Assembly (NCBI GenBank): GCA_035498175.1
Contig: DATKAJ010000053.1
Span: 1-64,000, forward strand
Source: JALORV01 sp035498175
Lineage (GTDB): Bacteria > Pseudomonadota > Gammaproteobacteria > Burkholderiales > Burkholderiaceae_F
Length of the DNA stretch: 64,000 nucleotides
Direction of reading: 5' to 3'
The notes under the pieces were generated by a model that had not been told where the DNA came from, searched no databases, and worked only from the letters and a program-made list of their open reading frames with translations. Within the stretch, counting starts at the first letter, position 1. Each line of letters begins with the position of its first letter. The position numbers were made by a program, and so were the translations under genes. Positions 28,071 through 35,208 of this stretch are shown in pieces.

Positions 28071-29045
28071 TCACGACGACGGCCCCCTTGGGCCGTTTTC
28101 TCTTTCGGCGAAGGCGTAGGTCTGCCCGGTCAAGCTTGCGAGCGCGTTCGCGACGGTTGGATACAGCAGACGTACGCGCAGTTCGCGCACGAGCCGGCGG
28201 TTCACGAGCTGGCGCGACTCGGTCATGAACGAGTACATCACCGGCGAGACCGCGGCCTGGAGCTGTGCGCGCGGCAGGCGCGGCGGGCACGGCAGTCCGG
28301 AGGCGTCGGCGACCGCGTTGAAGTATTCGCCCATTTTCATCGAGCTGCCGTCCACCGCGTTGTAGACGCGCGCGGCCGCGCCGCGCAGCAGCGCAGTGAT
28401 GCAGATCCGCGCGAGATCGTCGGCATGGACGTGGCTCGTGTACACGTCGTCGGCGTCGAGGAGCGCGGGCAGTCCGCGCCGCAGGCGCTCGAGTGGCAGC
28501 CGGTCGTGGGCATAGATGCCCGGGACGCGCAGCACCGTGGCGCGGCAGCGGTCGCGCATCACGCGCTCTGCATCGACGCGCCGCCGCGCGCGTTCGTTCG
28601 CGGGGCTCAGGCGCGCGGTTTCGTCGATCAGCCGTCCGGCGTGGTCGCCGTAGACCCCGGTCGTGCTGATGTAGACCGCCCGCCGCGTGGCGCCGGCCAG
28701 CACAGCCATGAGATGGCGTGTGCGCGTATCGCGCGGACTGTCGTCTGCCGGCGGCGCCAGGTGCAGCAGCCACGGCGCACAGCCGCGCAGCCGACGCAGC
28801 GAAGAACGACGGTCGAGATCGCCGACGATCGGCACGGCGCCGGCGTCGCGCAGCACCATCACGCGAGCCGGCGTCGACGTGAGTGCGACAACTCGGTAAC
28901 GCGACGCGAGCCGTGAGAGAATGCGCAGCCCGACATCGCCGCAGCCGACGATCAGCAGGCGCGGCCGCCCCAGCTTGTGCCTCCTGTGCGGCTTCCCGGC
29001 AACCCGGGGTGCGGCGAGGGCGTGTGCCGGTTGAATTTCCGTCAC
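28071..29045 (-). CDS. NAD(P)-binding epimerase/dehydratase-like SDR protein
   Basis: The 324-aa Rossmann-fold protein has the nucleotide-binding motif LLIVGCGDVGLRIL (GxGxxG, about residues 30-43), an acidic VGDLDR segment, and YISTTGVYGDHAGRLIDE with the Ser-Thr and Tyr positions of extended SDRs. The usual Y-x3-K is not obvious. It resembles the YeeZ group of atypical extended SDRs, whose substrates are unknown. A basic N-terminal extension of about 25 residues precedes the fold, so a later start is possible. Its last codons overlap the intrinsic terminator of the convergent tRNA-Thr unit. Confidence 0.82.
   Translation of the reverse strand: MTEIQPAHALAAPRVAGKPHRRHKLGRPRLLIVGCGDVGLRILSRLASRYRVVALTSTPARVMVLRDAGAVPIVGDLDRRSSLRRLRGCAPWLLHLAPPADDSPRDTRTRHLMAVLAGATRRAVYISTTGVYGDHAGRLIDETARLSPANERARRRVDAERVMRDRCRATVLRVPGIYAHDRLPLERLRRGLPALLDADDVYTSHVHADDLARICITALLRGAAARVYNAVDGSSMKMGEYFNAVADASGLPCPPRLPRAQLQAAVSPVMYSFMTESRQLVNRRLVRELRVRLLYPTVANALASLTGQTYAFAERENGPRGPSS
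28079..28105 (+). terminator. Intrinsic terminator of tRNA-Thr, inside the convergent SDR gene
   Basis: ACGGCCC (28079-28085), loop CCTT, GGGCCGT (28090-28096), then TTTTCTCTTT: a seven-pair GC-rich stem with a U-rich tail reading in the tRNA direction. It lies about 50 nt after the CCA and inside the last codons of the opposite-strand SDR gene (residues NGPRGPSS), so one stretch does both jobs. A smaller hairpin, CTGCG-TTTT-CGCAG at 28052-28065, lies between. Confidence 0.8.
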
Positions 29046-29161
29046 AGGATTGATTCCAGTACCGATCTCAGCATCCGATGGAGCGCCTTGCTAAACGCCG
29101 TAGCCAACCCGGTCTGCGCCGTTGGCCGACTGAGCTGAAGTGCCCGGCAGGCCGGCGGAGC

Positions 29162-29180
29162 ATCCTCGACCGTCGAGGAT
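29162..29180. promoter_or_regulatory. Perfect 19-bp palindrome upstream of the flavin reductase
   Basis: ATCCTCGAC and GTCGAGGAT are exact inverted repeats around a single central C at 29171. The element ends 16 nt before the ATG at 29197. It could be a dimeric repressor operator or, in RNA, a hairpin over the ribosome-binding region. I see no T-run, so a terminator is unlikely. Confidence 0.5.
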
Positions 29181-29196
29181 ACCGAGTCGCGACCGC

Positions 29197-30258
29197 ATGA
29201 GCTTCAAGGTCACGGTCCGGCCGAGCGGCCGCGCCTTCGACGTCGAAGGCGACGAAACCGTGCTCGCGGCGGCACTGCGACAGGGAATCGGCATCGCGTA
29301 CGGCTGCAAGAACGGCGCCTGCGGCACCTGCGTCGGCAAGCTGCTCGAAGGTACGCTGGTGCATGGACCGCATTCGTCCTCGGCACTCTCGGCGGAGAAC
29401 GAGGCGAAGGGGCTCGCGCTGTTCTGCTGCTCGCGTCCGCGCAGCGACCTGGTGATCGAAGCGCGCGAACTCACGGGGTTCGGCGACATTCCGATCAAGA
29501 AGATGCCGGTCCGCATTGCGCGGATCGAACGGCCCGCGCCGGACGTCGCGATCGTGACGCTGCAGCTGCCGGCGACCGAGCGCCTGCAGTACCTGGCAGG
29601 GCAGTACCTCGAGTTCATCATGAAGAGCGGAAAGCGTCGGCATTACTCGATCGCGACGCCGCCGCATGCCGACGAACAACTGCAGTTCCACATCCGCCAT
29701 ATGCCCGGCGGAGCCTTCACCGACAACCTGTTCGGCACCGGACCACAGCCGGTGAAGGAGCGCGACATCATGCGTGTCGAGGGTCCGATGGGGACCTTCT
29801 TCCTGCGCGAGGACAATCCGCGCCCGATCATCCTTGTCGCCGGCGGCACCGGATTTGCGCCGATCAAGGCGCTCACCGAGCACATCTTCGCCGAGGGCAT
29901 CAACCGCGAGGACTCGGGCAAGGTCCTCCGGCCGGTCGTGCTCTACTGGGGCGCGCGGGCACGGCAGGACCTGTACATGGACGCGCTGCCGCGCCGGTGG
30001 GCCGAGGAGCAGCCCCACTTCCGTTACGTGCCGGTGCTGTCAGACGCGCAGCCCGATGACGCATGGACCGGCCGGACCGGCTTGGTGCATCGCGCTGTGA
30101 TGGAAGACTTCAGCGACCTGTCCGGATATCAGGTCTACGCCTGTGGCGCGCCCTTGATGATCGACGCCGCGCGGCGCGACTTCAACGCGCAGCGCGGCCT
30201 GCCCGAAGACCAGTTCTTCGCCGACTCGTTCACCTCCGAAGCCGATCTTGCCCGGTGA
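29197..30258 (+). CDS. 2Fe-2S ferredoxin/NAD(P)H-flavin reductase (CDP-6-deoxy-glucoseen reductase type)
   Basis: The 353-aa electron-transfer protein has an N-terminal plant-type ferredoxin domain with the cluster motif CKNGACGTCVGK and a later single Cys in FCCSRPRSD (about residues 38-90). An FAD domain follows with RHYSIATPPHADE (R-x-Y-S), and then an NAD(P) domain with LVAGGTGFAPIKALTEH and VYACGAPLMIDAARRDF. The layout is that of AscD and phenol or toluate oxygenase reductases. In a betaproteobacterium it could serve a Rieske oxygenase such as the one at 1121, or act in UbiB-like or deoxysugar chemistry; this is unproven. ATG 29197 opens with MSFKVTV. An earlier ATG at 29140 adds a noncoding-looking extension. 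Confidence 0.92.
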   Translation: MSFKVTVRPSGRAFDVEGDETVLAAALRQGIGIAYGCKNGACGTCVGKLLEGTLVHGPHSSSALSAENEAKGLALFCCSRPRSDLVIEARELTGFGDIPIKKMPVRIARIERPAPDVAIVTLQLPATERLQYLAGQYLEFIMKSGKRRHYSIATPPHADEQLQFHIRHMPGGAFTDNLFGTGPQPVKERDIMRVEGPMGTFFLREDNPRPIILVAGGTGFAPIKALTEHIFAEGINREDSGKVLRPVVLYWGARARQDLYMDALPRRWAEEQPHFRYVPVLSDAQPDDAWTGRTGLVHRAVMEDFSDLSGYQVYACGAPLMIDAARRDFNAQRGLPEDQFFADSFTSEADLAR

Positions 30259-30332
30259 TGGCGTTCTGCGGATCGCAACGATGAATGCTTCGGCGCATCG
30301 CGGCGGGCGGTGCGAGAGGAAGGGAGTGTGCC

Positions 30333-31502
30333 GTGCCCTTTGATCCGCAAGCCGCAACTGCGGCGTATATCGATTCGCTCGGCGCCGACACGCTCGCCAA
30401 GGCGGCGGCGTACACGAACGGCAGCCACTGGCTGATCCTGTGGAACCTCGTGGTCACGGTGGTCGTGTCGGTCGTGATCATTCGTTCCGGGCTGCTCGAA
30501 CGCGTCGAGCGGTGGCTGGGGCGACGCGGCGCCAGCATGCGGGTCATGGCCGTCAGCGTCGTCTACTTCATCGCGGCTGCGCTACTGTCGCTACCCTGGT
30601 CGATCTACGCAGGTTGGTGGCGCGAGCGCAGTTATGGCCGTTCCTCGCAGCCGTTTGCCGACGCGTTCATGCAGGAGCTGCTCAGCACCGTCATCTTCTC
30701 GGTCCTCGCCGGACTTTTCTTCATCGGCGTCTACGCATTGATACGGCGTGCAGGGCGGCGCTGGTGGCTGTGGTCCGGTGCGTTGGCGTTCGTCGGCATT
30801 TCCGCCGGGCTGCTGATCGCGCCGGTGGCGATACAGCCGCTGTTCAACCAGTACAAGCCGGTGCCAGAGGGTTCCGTGCGCGAAGCGCTGGCGACCATGG
30901 CGCGCGACTCGGGCATCGCCCCTGACCGGATCTTCGTCTTCGACGGGTCGAGGCAGTCGAACAACTTCACGGCCAACGTCAGCGGCGTCGGACCGACGGC
31001 GCGCATCGCGATTTCGGATGTCGCGCTGAAAGGCGCGTCGCTCGACGAAGTGCGCGCGGTGACCGCGCACGAGATCGGCCACTACGTCAGGCACGATGTC
31101 TGGCGGCAGGTGGCCCTTCTGTCGGCGCTCGCGCTGGCGGCATTCTTCGTCGTCGATCGGACCTACGGGCGGGTTGCGGCCGCGCTCGGCAGCCGTGCGC
31201 CGCTCGCGAGCCCGTGCAGCCTCCCCGTCGTGGTCGTGATGGTGTCGGTGCTTTCGCTGGTGACCGTTCCTCTGGTCAATGCCTTCGTGCGCTCTGGCGA
31301 GACCGAGGCCGACCGCTACTCGCTGCAGACGGTCAACCTGCCCGATGCGTTGTCGGCGGCGCTGGTCAAGACTGCCGAATACCGCTACCCGCGGCCGACC
31401 GAGCTGCAGGAGTGGCTGTTCTATTCGCATCCATCCGTCGAGCGCCGCGTGCGCATGGCGATGGACTGGAAGGCCACGCACGACGCGGCGCCGCAGAAGT
31501 AG
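30333..31502 (+). CDS. M48-family zinc metalloprotease (Ste24-like)
   Basis: The 389-aa integral-membrane protease has several helices at residues 30-180 and again near 255-320. The zinc motif HEIGHYVRHD (H-E-x-x-H) lies at about residue 245 and the third ligand is in SGETEADRYSLQ. The overall layout is that of CAAX prenyl protease 1 (Ste24) homologues, which in bacteria are quality-control proteases of unknown targets. I prefer GTG 30333, which follows AGGAAGGGAG; an ATG at 30285 would add 16 residues including a Gly/Arg-rich stretch. The protein ends with HPSVERRVRMAM, the family's C-terminal HPS motif. Confidence 0.9.
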   Translation: MPFDPQAATAAYIDSLGADTLAKAAAYTNGSHWLILWNLVVTVVVSVVIIRSGLLERVERWLGRRGASMRVMAVSVVYFIAAALLSLPWSIYAGWWRERSYGRSSQPFADAFMQELLSTVIFSVLAGLFFIGVYALIRRAGRRWWLWSGALAFVGISAGLLIAPVAIQPLFNQYKPVPEGSVREALATMARDSGIAPDRIFVFDGSRQSNNFTANVSGVGPTARIAISDVALKGASLDEVRAVTAHEIGHYVRHDVWRQVALLSALALAAFFVVDRTYGRVAAALGSRAPLASPCSLPVVVVMVSVLSLVTVPLVNAFVRSGETEADRYSLQTVNLPDALSAALVKTAEYRYPRPTELQEWLFYSHPSVERRVRMAMDWKATHDAAPQK

Positions 31503-31600
31503 CACGGGCCTAGCGCCGCGCCCGGCAGCGCAGCCGTTCGCCGGCCGTGCGTGGCGAGCATCGGCTGCTAACCTGCGTCCTCTTCAAGACGCTTTCATCC

Positions 31601-32605
31601 ATGAGACTCTGTGTCGTCGGCGCCGGTGCTATCGGCGGCTTTCTGGCCGTGCGGCTGGCGGCCGTGTACGAGTCGGTCAGCGTCGTGATCCGGGGCGCGA
31701 ACCTGAAGGCAGTGCGCGCGCACGGAATGAAGCTGGTCAACGCCGATGGCACGGAGCAGGTCGCACACCTGACCGCGACCGACCGCATGGCAGAGCTGGG
31801 CGTGCAGGACGTCGTGCTGCTGACTCTCAAGGCGCACCAGCTCGGGCCGGCCGTGCAGGAACTGACCACGCTGATCGGCCCGCAGACGCTGGTCGTCACC
31901 GCGCAGAATGGCATCCCCTGGTGGTATTTCTTCAAGCAAGGCGGGCCGTACGAGGGACGACGCATCGAGGCGGTCGACCCCGGCGGTGTCATCTCGGCGG
32001 CGTTGCCGATCGACCGTACGATCGGGTGCATCGTGTACCCGGCCGCTGAGCTCGAGGCACCCGGCGTGGTACGCGTGATCGAGGGCAACCGGTTTCCGCT
32101 CGGCGAACTCGACGGTGCCGACACCGAGCGTGTCCGCGCACTGGCGCAGCGCTTTCGCGACGCCGGTTTCAAGACGCCGATCCTGAGCGACATCCGCTCC
32201 GAGATCTGGCTGAAGCTCTGGGGCAACGTCAGCTTCAATCCGATCAGCGCACTCACGCACGCCACGCTCGAGGACATCTGCCGCTTTCCGCAGACGCGCG
32301 AACTCGCGGCGGAGATGATGCGGGAGGCGCAGGCCATCGGCGAGAAGCTCGGCGTGCCGTTCAAGGTCAGTCTCGAACGGCGCATCGCCGGTGCCGAAGC
32401 GGTCGGTGCGCACAAGACGTCGATGCTGCAAGACGTGGAAACCGGCCGCGCGCTCGAACTCGATGCGCTGGTCAAGAGCGTGATCGAACTCGGCCGGATC
32501 ACTTCGACGCCGACTCCGGCCATCGAGCACGTCTACGCACTGGCCGCGCTGCTGGCGCGGACGCTCGCCGAACACAAGGCGCGGCTCAGCCTCATGACGG
32601 TTTGA
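31601..32605 (+). CDS. panE: 2-Dehydropantoate 2-reductase family
   Basis: The family reduces ketopantoate to pantoate with NADPH, a step of coenzyme A synthesis. The 334-aa product has the N-terminal nucleotide motif MRLCVVGAGAIGGFLAVRL (GxGxxG), TLKAHQL, TAQNGIPWW, then the catalytic Lys region (SEIWLKLWGNVSFNPISAL), and the late Ser/Glu region KTSMLQDVETGRALELDAL, where the consensus S-M-x-x-D is present. ATG 31601 was chosen because it coincides with the fold start. Extra copies of PanE-like proteins are frequent in Burkholderiales and may act on other 2-oxo acids, so the pantoate role is likely rather than certain. A CoA-ligase gene follows by 18 nt. Confidence 0.88.
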   Translation: MRLCVVGAGAIGGFLAVRLAAVYESVSVVIRGANLKAVRAHGMKLVNADGTEQVAHLTATDRMAELGVQDVVLLTLKAHQLGPAVQELTTLIGPQTLVVTAQNGIPWWYFFKQGGPYEGRRIEAVDPGGVISAALPIDRTIGCIVYPAAELEAPGVVRVIEGNRFPLGELDGADTERVRALAQRFRDAGFKTPILSDIRSEIWLKLWGNVSFNPISALTHATLEDICRFPQTRELAAEMMREAQAIGEKLGVPFKVSLERRIAGAEAVGAHKTSMLQDVETGRALELDALVKSVIELGRITSTPTPAIEHVYALAALLARTLAEHKARLSLMTV

Positions 32606-32623
32606 GGTCGGCAGGGAGACGAG

Positions 32624-34153
32624 ATGTCACGCATCAGCACACTGACCGAGCTCATCGCTCACGGTGATGACGCCGCCACTGCGATCAGCGCGCCCGGTGG
32701 CTTGCCGCTGACCTACCGCGCCTTGCGCTCGCAGGTGACGCGGACGATCGAAACTTTGAACCGACTCGGCATCGGCCGCGGCGATCGCGTCGCGATCGTG
32801 CTGCCGAGCGGCCCGGAGATGGCCGTGGCGTTCGTTGCCATCGCATCGGGCTCGGCGTCGTGTCCGCTGAACCCCGCCTATCGGGCCGACGAGTTCGAGT
32901 TCTATCTGTCGGACCTGAGCGCCAAAGCGCTGGTGGTCGAGCGCGGCAGCGGCTCGCCGGCGCTGGAGGTGGCGGAGCGGCTTGGCGTCCGCATCCTCGA
33001 ATTGGTGCCGGGCGAAGAAGGCAGCGGCTCCTTCACGCTCGAAGCCGCCGACGCCAGCGCGGGCGCGCCGGCCGCAAACGGCGGCGTGGCGCAGTCCGGC
33101 GATATCGCGCTGATCCTGCACACGTCGGGCACCACTTCGCGGCCGAAGATCGTGCCGCTGACGCAGGCCAACATCTGCGTCTCGGCCGGCAACGTCGTGG
33201 CGACGCTGCGTCTTAGCGCGAGCGACCGCGCGCTCAACATCATGCCGCTGTTCCACATCCACGGGCTGATCGCCGGCACGCTGGCACCGCTCGCGGCCGG
33301 CGGCGCGATCTACTGCACGCCGGGCTTCAATGCGCTGAAGTTCTTCGGCTGGATGGGCGAGTGCAAGCCGACCTGGTACACGGCCGTGCCGACGATGCAT
33401 CAGGCCATCCTGGCGCGCGCGGCGCAGAACCGGGAAGTCATCGCCGCGCATCCGCTGCGCTTCCTGCGCTCGTCAAGTTCGTCGATGCCGCCGCAGGTCA
33501 TCGCCGGGCTCGAGTCGGCGTTCGGCGCGCCGCTGATCGAAAGCTACGGGATGACCGAGGCGGCGCACCAGATGGCGAGCAATCCGCTGCCGCCGGCGCC
33601 GCGCAAGCCGGGCACGGTCGGCATCGCGGCCGGGCCCGAGATCAGCATCATGGACGAAGCCGGCGCGCTGCTGCCCGGCGGATCCACCGGAGAAATCGTG
33701 ATTCGTGGTCCAAACGTTACGCTCGGATATGAAAACAACCCGAAGGCCAACGGCGAGGCCTTCGCTGCCGGCTGGTTCCGCACCGGCGACCAGGGGTCGA
33801 TCGATGCCGACGGATATCTGTCCATCACCGGCCGGCTGAAGGAGATCATCAACCGCGGCGGCGAGAAGATCTCGCCGCGCGAAGTCGACGAGGTGCTGAT
33901 GGATCACCCGGCGGTCGCACAGGTCGTCACCTTCGCGATCCCGCACGACAAGCTGGGTGAGGATGTCGGCGCCGTTGTCGTCCTGCGCGAAGGCCGGAGC
34001 GCGACCGATCGCGAGCTGCGCGAGTTCGTCGGCCACCGGCTCGCCGACCACAAGGTGCCGCGCAGGATCCTGTTCATGGACGAGATTCCGAAGGGCGCCA
34101 CCGGCAAGCTGCAGCGCATCGGACTGGCGCAGAAACTCGGCATCACCGCCTGA
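32624..34153 (+). CDS. AMP-dependent acyl-CoA ligase, oxalate-CoA ligase-like (AAE3/Pcs60 type)
   Basis: The 509-aa adenylate-forming enzyme has ILHTSGTTSRPKIVPLT (A3 motif), MPLFHIHGLIAGTL, WYTAVPTMHQ, ESYGMTEAAHQMASNPLPP (A5), WFRTGDQGSIDADGYL (A7), GRLKEIINRGGEKISPREVDE (A8) and the catalytic Lys near GATGKLQRIG (A10). The HTSGTTSRPK, HIHGL and MTEAxHxMxSNPLP signatures match plant AAE3 and yeast Pcs60, which make oxalyl-CoA. The substrate is therefore plausibly oxalate or another short acid, but no oxalyl-CoA decarboxylase is nearby. It is probably cotranscribed with panE. Confidence 0.85.
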   Translation: MSRISTLTELIAHGDDAATAISAPGGLPLTYRALRSQVTRTIETLNRLGIGRGDRVAIVLPSGPEMAVAFVAIASGSASCPLNPAYRADEFEFYLSDLSAKALVVERGSGSPALEVAERLGVRILELVPGEEGSGSFTLEAADASAGAPAANGGVAQSGDIALILHTSGTTSRPKIVPLTQANICVSAGNVVATLRLSASDRALNIMPLFHIHGLIAGTLAPLAAGGAIYCTPGFNALKFFGWMGECKPTWYTAVPTMHQAILARAAQNREVIAAHPLRFLRSSSSSMPPQVIAGLESAFGAPLIESYGMTEAAHQMASNPLPPAPRKPGTVGIAAGPEISIMDEAGALLPGGSTGEIVIRGPNVTLGYENNPKANGEAFAAGWFRTGDQGSIDADGYLSITGRLKEIINRGGEKISPREVDEVLMDHPAVAQVVTFAIPHDKLGEDVGAVVVLREGRSATDRELREFVGHRLADHKVPRRILFMDEIPKGATGKLQRIGLAQKLGITA

Positions 34154-34194
34154 ACGGGGCGGCGACACCAAACTCCAGGGCCTGCAAACAGGCC

Positions 34195-34410
34195 TTAGTT
34201 GAAGCGGCAGGCTCCCGGTCCGCGCGGGTCGCCGCAGGTCGAACACGGGCTGGCCGCGATGGCGGGCTCGGCATTCGCGGTCGCGAATACCGACAGTTGC
34301 TTCTCGAGCCGCGTCGACCGGCAGCCCGGGCATTGCGGCGTTGTGCTGGCCCGCACCAGCGCCTCGAACTCCTTGCCGCAGTCCCCGCAGACGTATTCGT
34401 AGATCGGCAT
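34195..34410 (-). CDS. FmdB-type zinc-ribbon protein
   Basis: The 71-aa protein begins MPIYEYVCGDCGKEFEAL, with C-x-x-C pairs at residues 8-11 and in CPGCRSTRLEK (about 27-30), forming a zinc ribbon typical of the FmdB/putative regulatory family. A Cys-rich C-terminal tail (SPCSTCGDPRGPGACRFN) is common in proteobacterial members. The function is unproven; regulatory roles have been proposed for relatives. It converges on the acyl-CoA ligase gene and diverges from the candidate leader RNA at 34563. Confidence 0.9.
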   Translation of the reverse strand: MPIYEYVCGDCGKEFEALVRASTTPQCPGCRSTRLEKQLSVFATANAEPAIAASPCSTCGDPRGPGACRFN

Positions 34411-34528
34411 CTAGACCTCTCTGTGCTCATTATCGCTCCGAGCCTGGAGATTCGGTTGACAGAGGCCATGGCCGGCGAGGGCACGTACGCGGAACAGCCC
34501 GTCACGATGCCCAGCCGAGCGCGGCTGC

Positions 34529-34556
34529 TTGCATGTGCGCGGAGGTGCGCTATAGT
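34529..34556 (+). promoter_or_regulatory. Sigma-70 promoter for the candidate leader RNA upstream of argC
   Basis: TTGCAT (34529-34534), a 16-nt spacer and TATAGT (34551-34556) form a strong promoter match in otherwise GC-rich intergenic DNA. The predicted start is about 34562-34564, which coincides with the ATG of a short ORF. Confidence 0.7.
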
Positions 34557-34562
34557 GCTTTG

Positions 34563-34631
34563 ATGATTAACCGGGCCCGACGCGAGCGACGTCATGCGGA
34601 TTTCCGCAGAGGAGCGCGCGCGCAGGGCTGA
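34563..34631 (+). CDS. Arg-rich 22-residue leader peptide candidate
   Basis: The ORF starts MINRARRERRHADFRRG and ends with TGA at 34629-34631. Eight of 22 residues are Arg, with pairs at positions 6-7, 9-10 and 15-16. The ATG coincides with the predicted transcription start, so it would be a leaderless ORF, as in the trp leader of some alphaproteobacteria. Because it precedes a terminator and then the argC set, it is a candidate arginine-sensing leader. Caution: in GC-rich DNA, random frames are also Arg-rich, so composition alone is weak evidence. Confidence 0.35.
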   Translation: MINRARRERRHADFRRGARAQG

Positions 34632-34656
34632 GCACCGAATTACGGGTGCCTGCACG

Positions 34657-34689
34657 AAAGGCCGCGGACTCCGCGGCCTTTTTGTTTTT
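34657..34689 (+). terminator. Intrinsic terminator in front of the GNAT-argC operon
   Basis: AAAGGCCGCGG (34657-34667), loop ACT, CCGCGGCCTTT (34671-34681), followed by TTGTTTTT to 34689. This is an eleven-pair stem with a clean U-tract, the strongest terminator in the window. It lies 57 nt before the GNAT start and about 30 nt after the stop of the Arg-rich ORF, with no annotated gene before it on this strand. Confidence 0.85.
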
Positions 34690-34746
34690 CGGGGTATGCG
34701 ACCGGCATGTCGCGCGAGGACTCGACCGCCGGCTGAGGGAGGCCGC

Positions 34747-35208
34747 ATGGACGGATTGACGATTACTTTCGACCCGGCGCGGGTAGACCGCGACCGCGTT
34801 CACGGCTGGCTCAGCCGCGAGGCTTACTGGTCGCTCGGGCTGCCGCGCGCGGTGTTCGAGCGCGCCGTCGACAACTCGCTGGTCGCCTCCGCGTACGCGG
34901 GGAGCGAGCAGGTCGCGTTCGCGCGGCTCGTGACGGACCGCGCAACCTACGCGTGGCTCTGCGACGTGTTCGTGGCGCCGTCGGTGCGCGGCCGCGGCGT
35001 CGGTACGCGGCTGATCGGCGCCATCGTCGGGCATGCGGACCTGCAGGGCCTGCGTCGCTGGGCGCTGCGGACGCGCGACGCCCACGCGCTGTACCGTCGT
35101 TTCGGCTTCACGGAACTCGCCGAACCGCAGCGCTCGATGGAGAGGCACAATCCCGATGTCTACCGGCACGCCCACGGCGCGACGGCATCGCTGAGGCCAG
35201 CGACATGA
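34747..35208 (+). CDS. GNAT-family N-acetyltransferase
   Basis: The 153-aa acetyltransferase has the acetyl-CoA loop VAPSVRGRGVGTRLIGAI (R-x-x-G-x-G, about residues 75-92) and the C-terminal beta-bulge region HALYRRFGFTELAEP. The N-terminus includes SREAYWSLGLPRAVFERAVDNS, seen in a common uncharacterised GNAT group. The acceptor substrate is unknown. ATG 34747 follows GAGGGAGG, and the stop overlaps the argC start (ATGA), so it is the first gene of a tightly coupled set. It is not N-acetylglutamate synthase by length, although the argC neighbour is suggestive. Confidence 0.87.
   Translation: MDGLTITFDPARVDRDRVHGWLSREAYWSLGLPRAVFERAVDNSLVASAYAGSEQVAFARLVTDRATYAWLCDVFVAPSVRGRGVGTRLIGAIVGHADLQGLRRWALRTRDAHALYRRFGFTELAEPQRSMERHNPDVYRHAHGATASLRPAT

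Larger units (their letters stand above)
34563..34689 (+). ncRNA. Candidate attenuator leader or small RNA upstream of GNAT-argC
   Basis: About 127 nt lie between a strong promoter and an intrinsic terminator. The transcript would begin at or next to an ATG (34563) opening a 22-codon ORF. It would then form a hairpin TGCGG-ATTT-CCGCA (34595-34608) within that ORF, a second imperfect hairpin with GCAGG/CCTGC outer and CACC/GGTG inner pairs after the stop codon, and the terminator at 34657. This is the layout of an amino-acid attenuator, with argC in the downstream operon. An independent trans-acting RNA is equally compatible. I could not draw a convincing antiterminator by eye. Confidence 0.5.
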
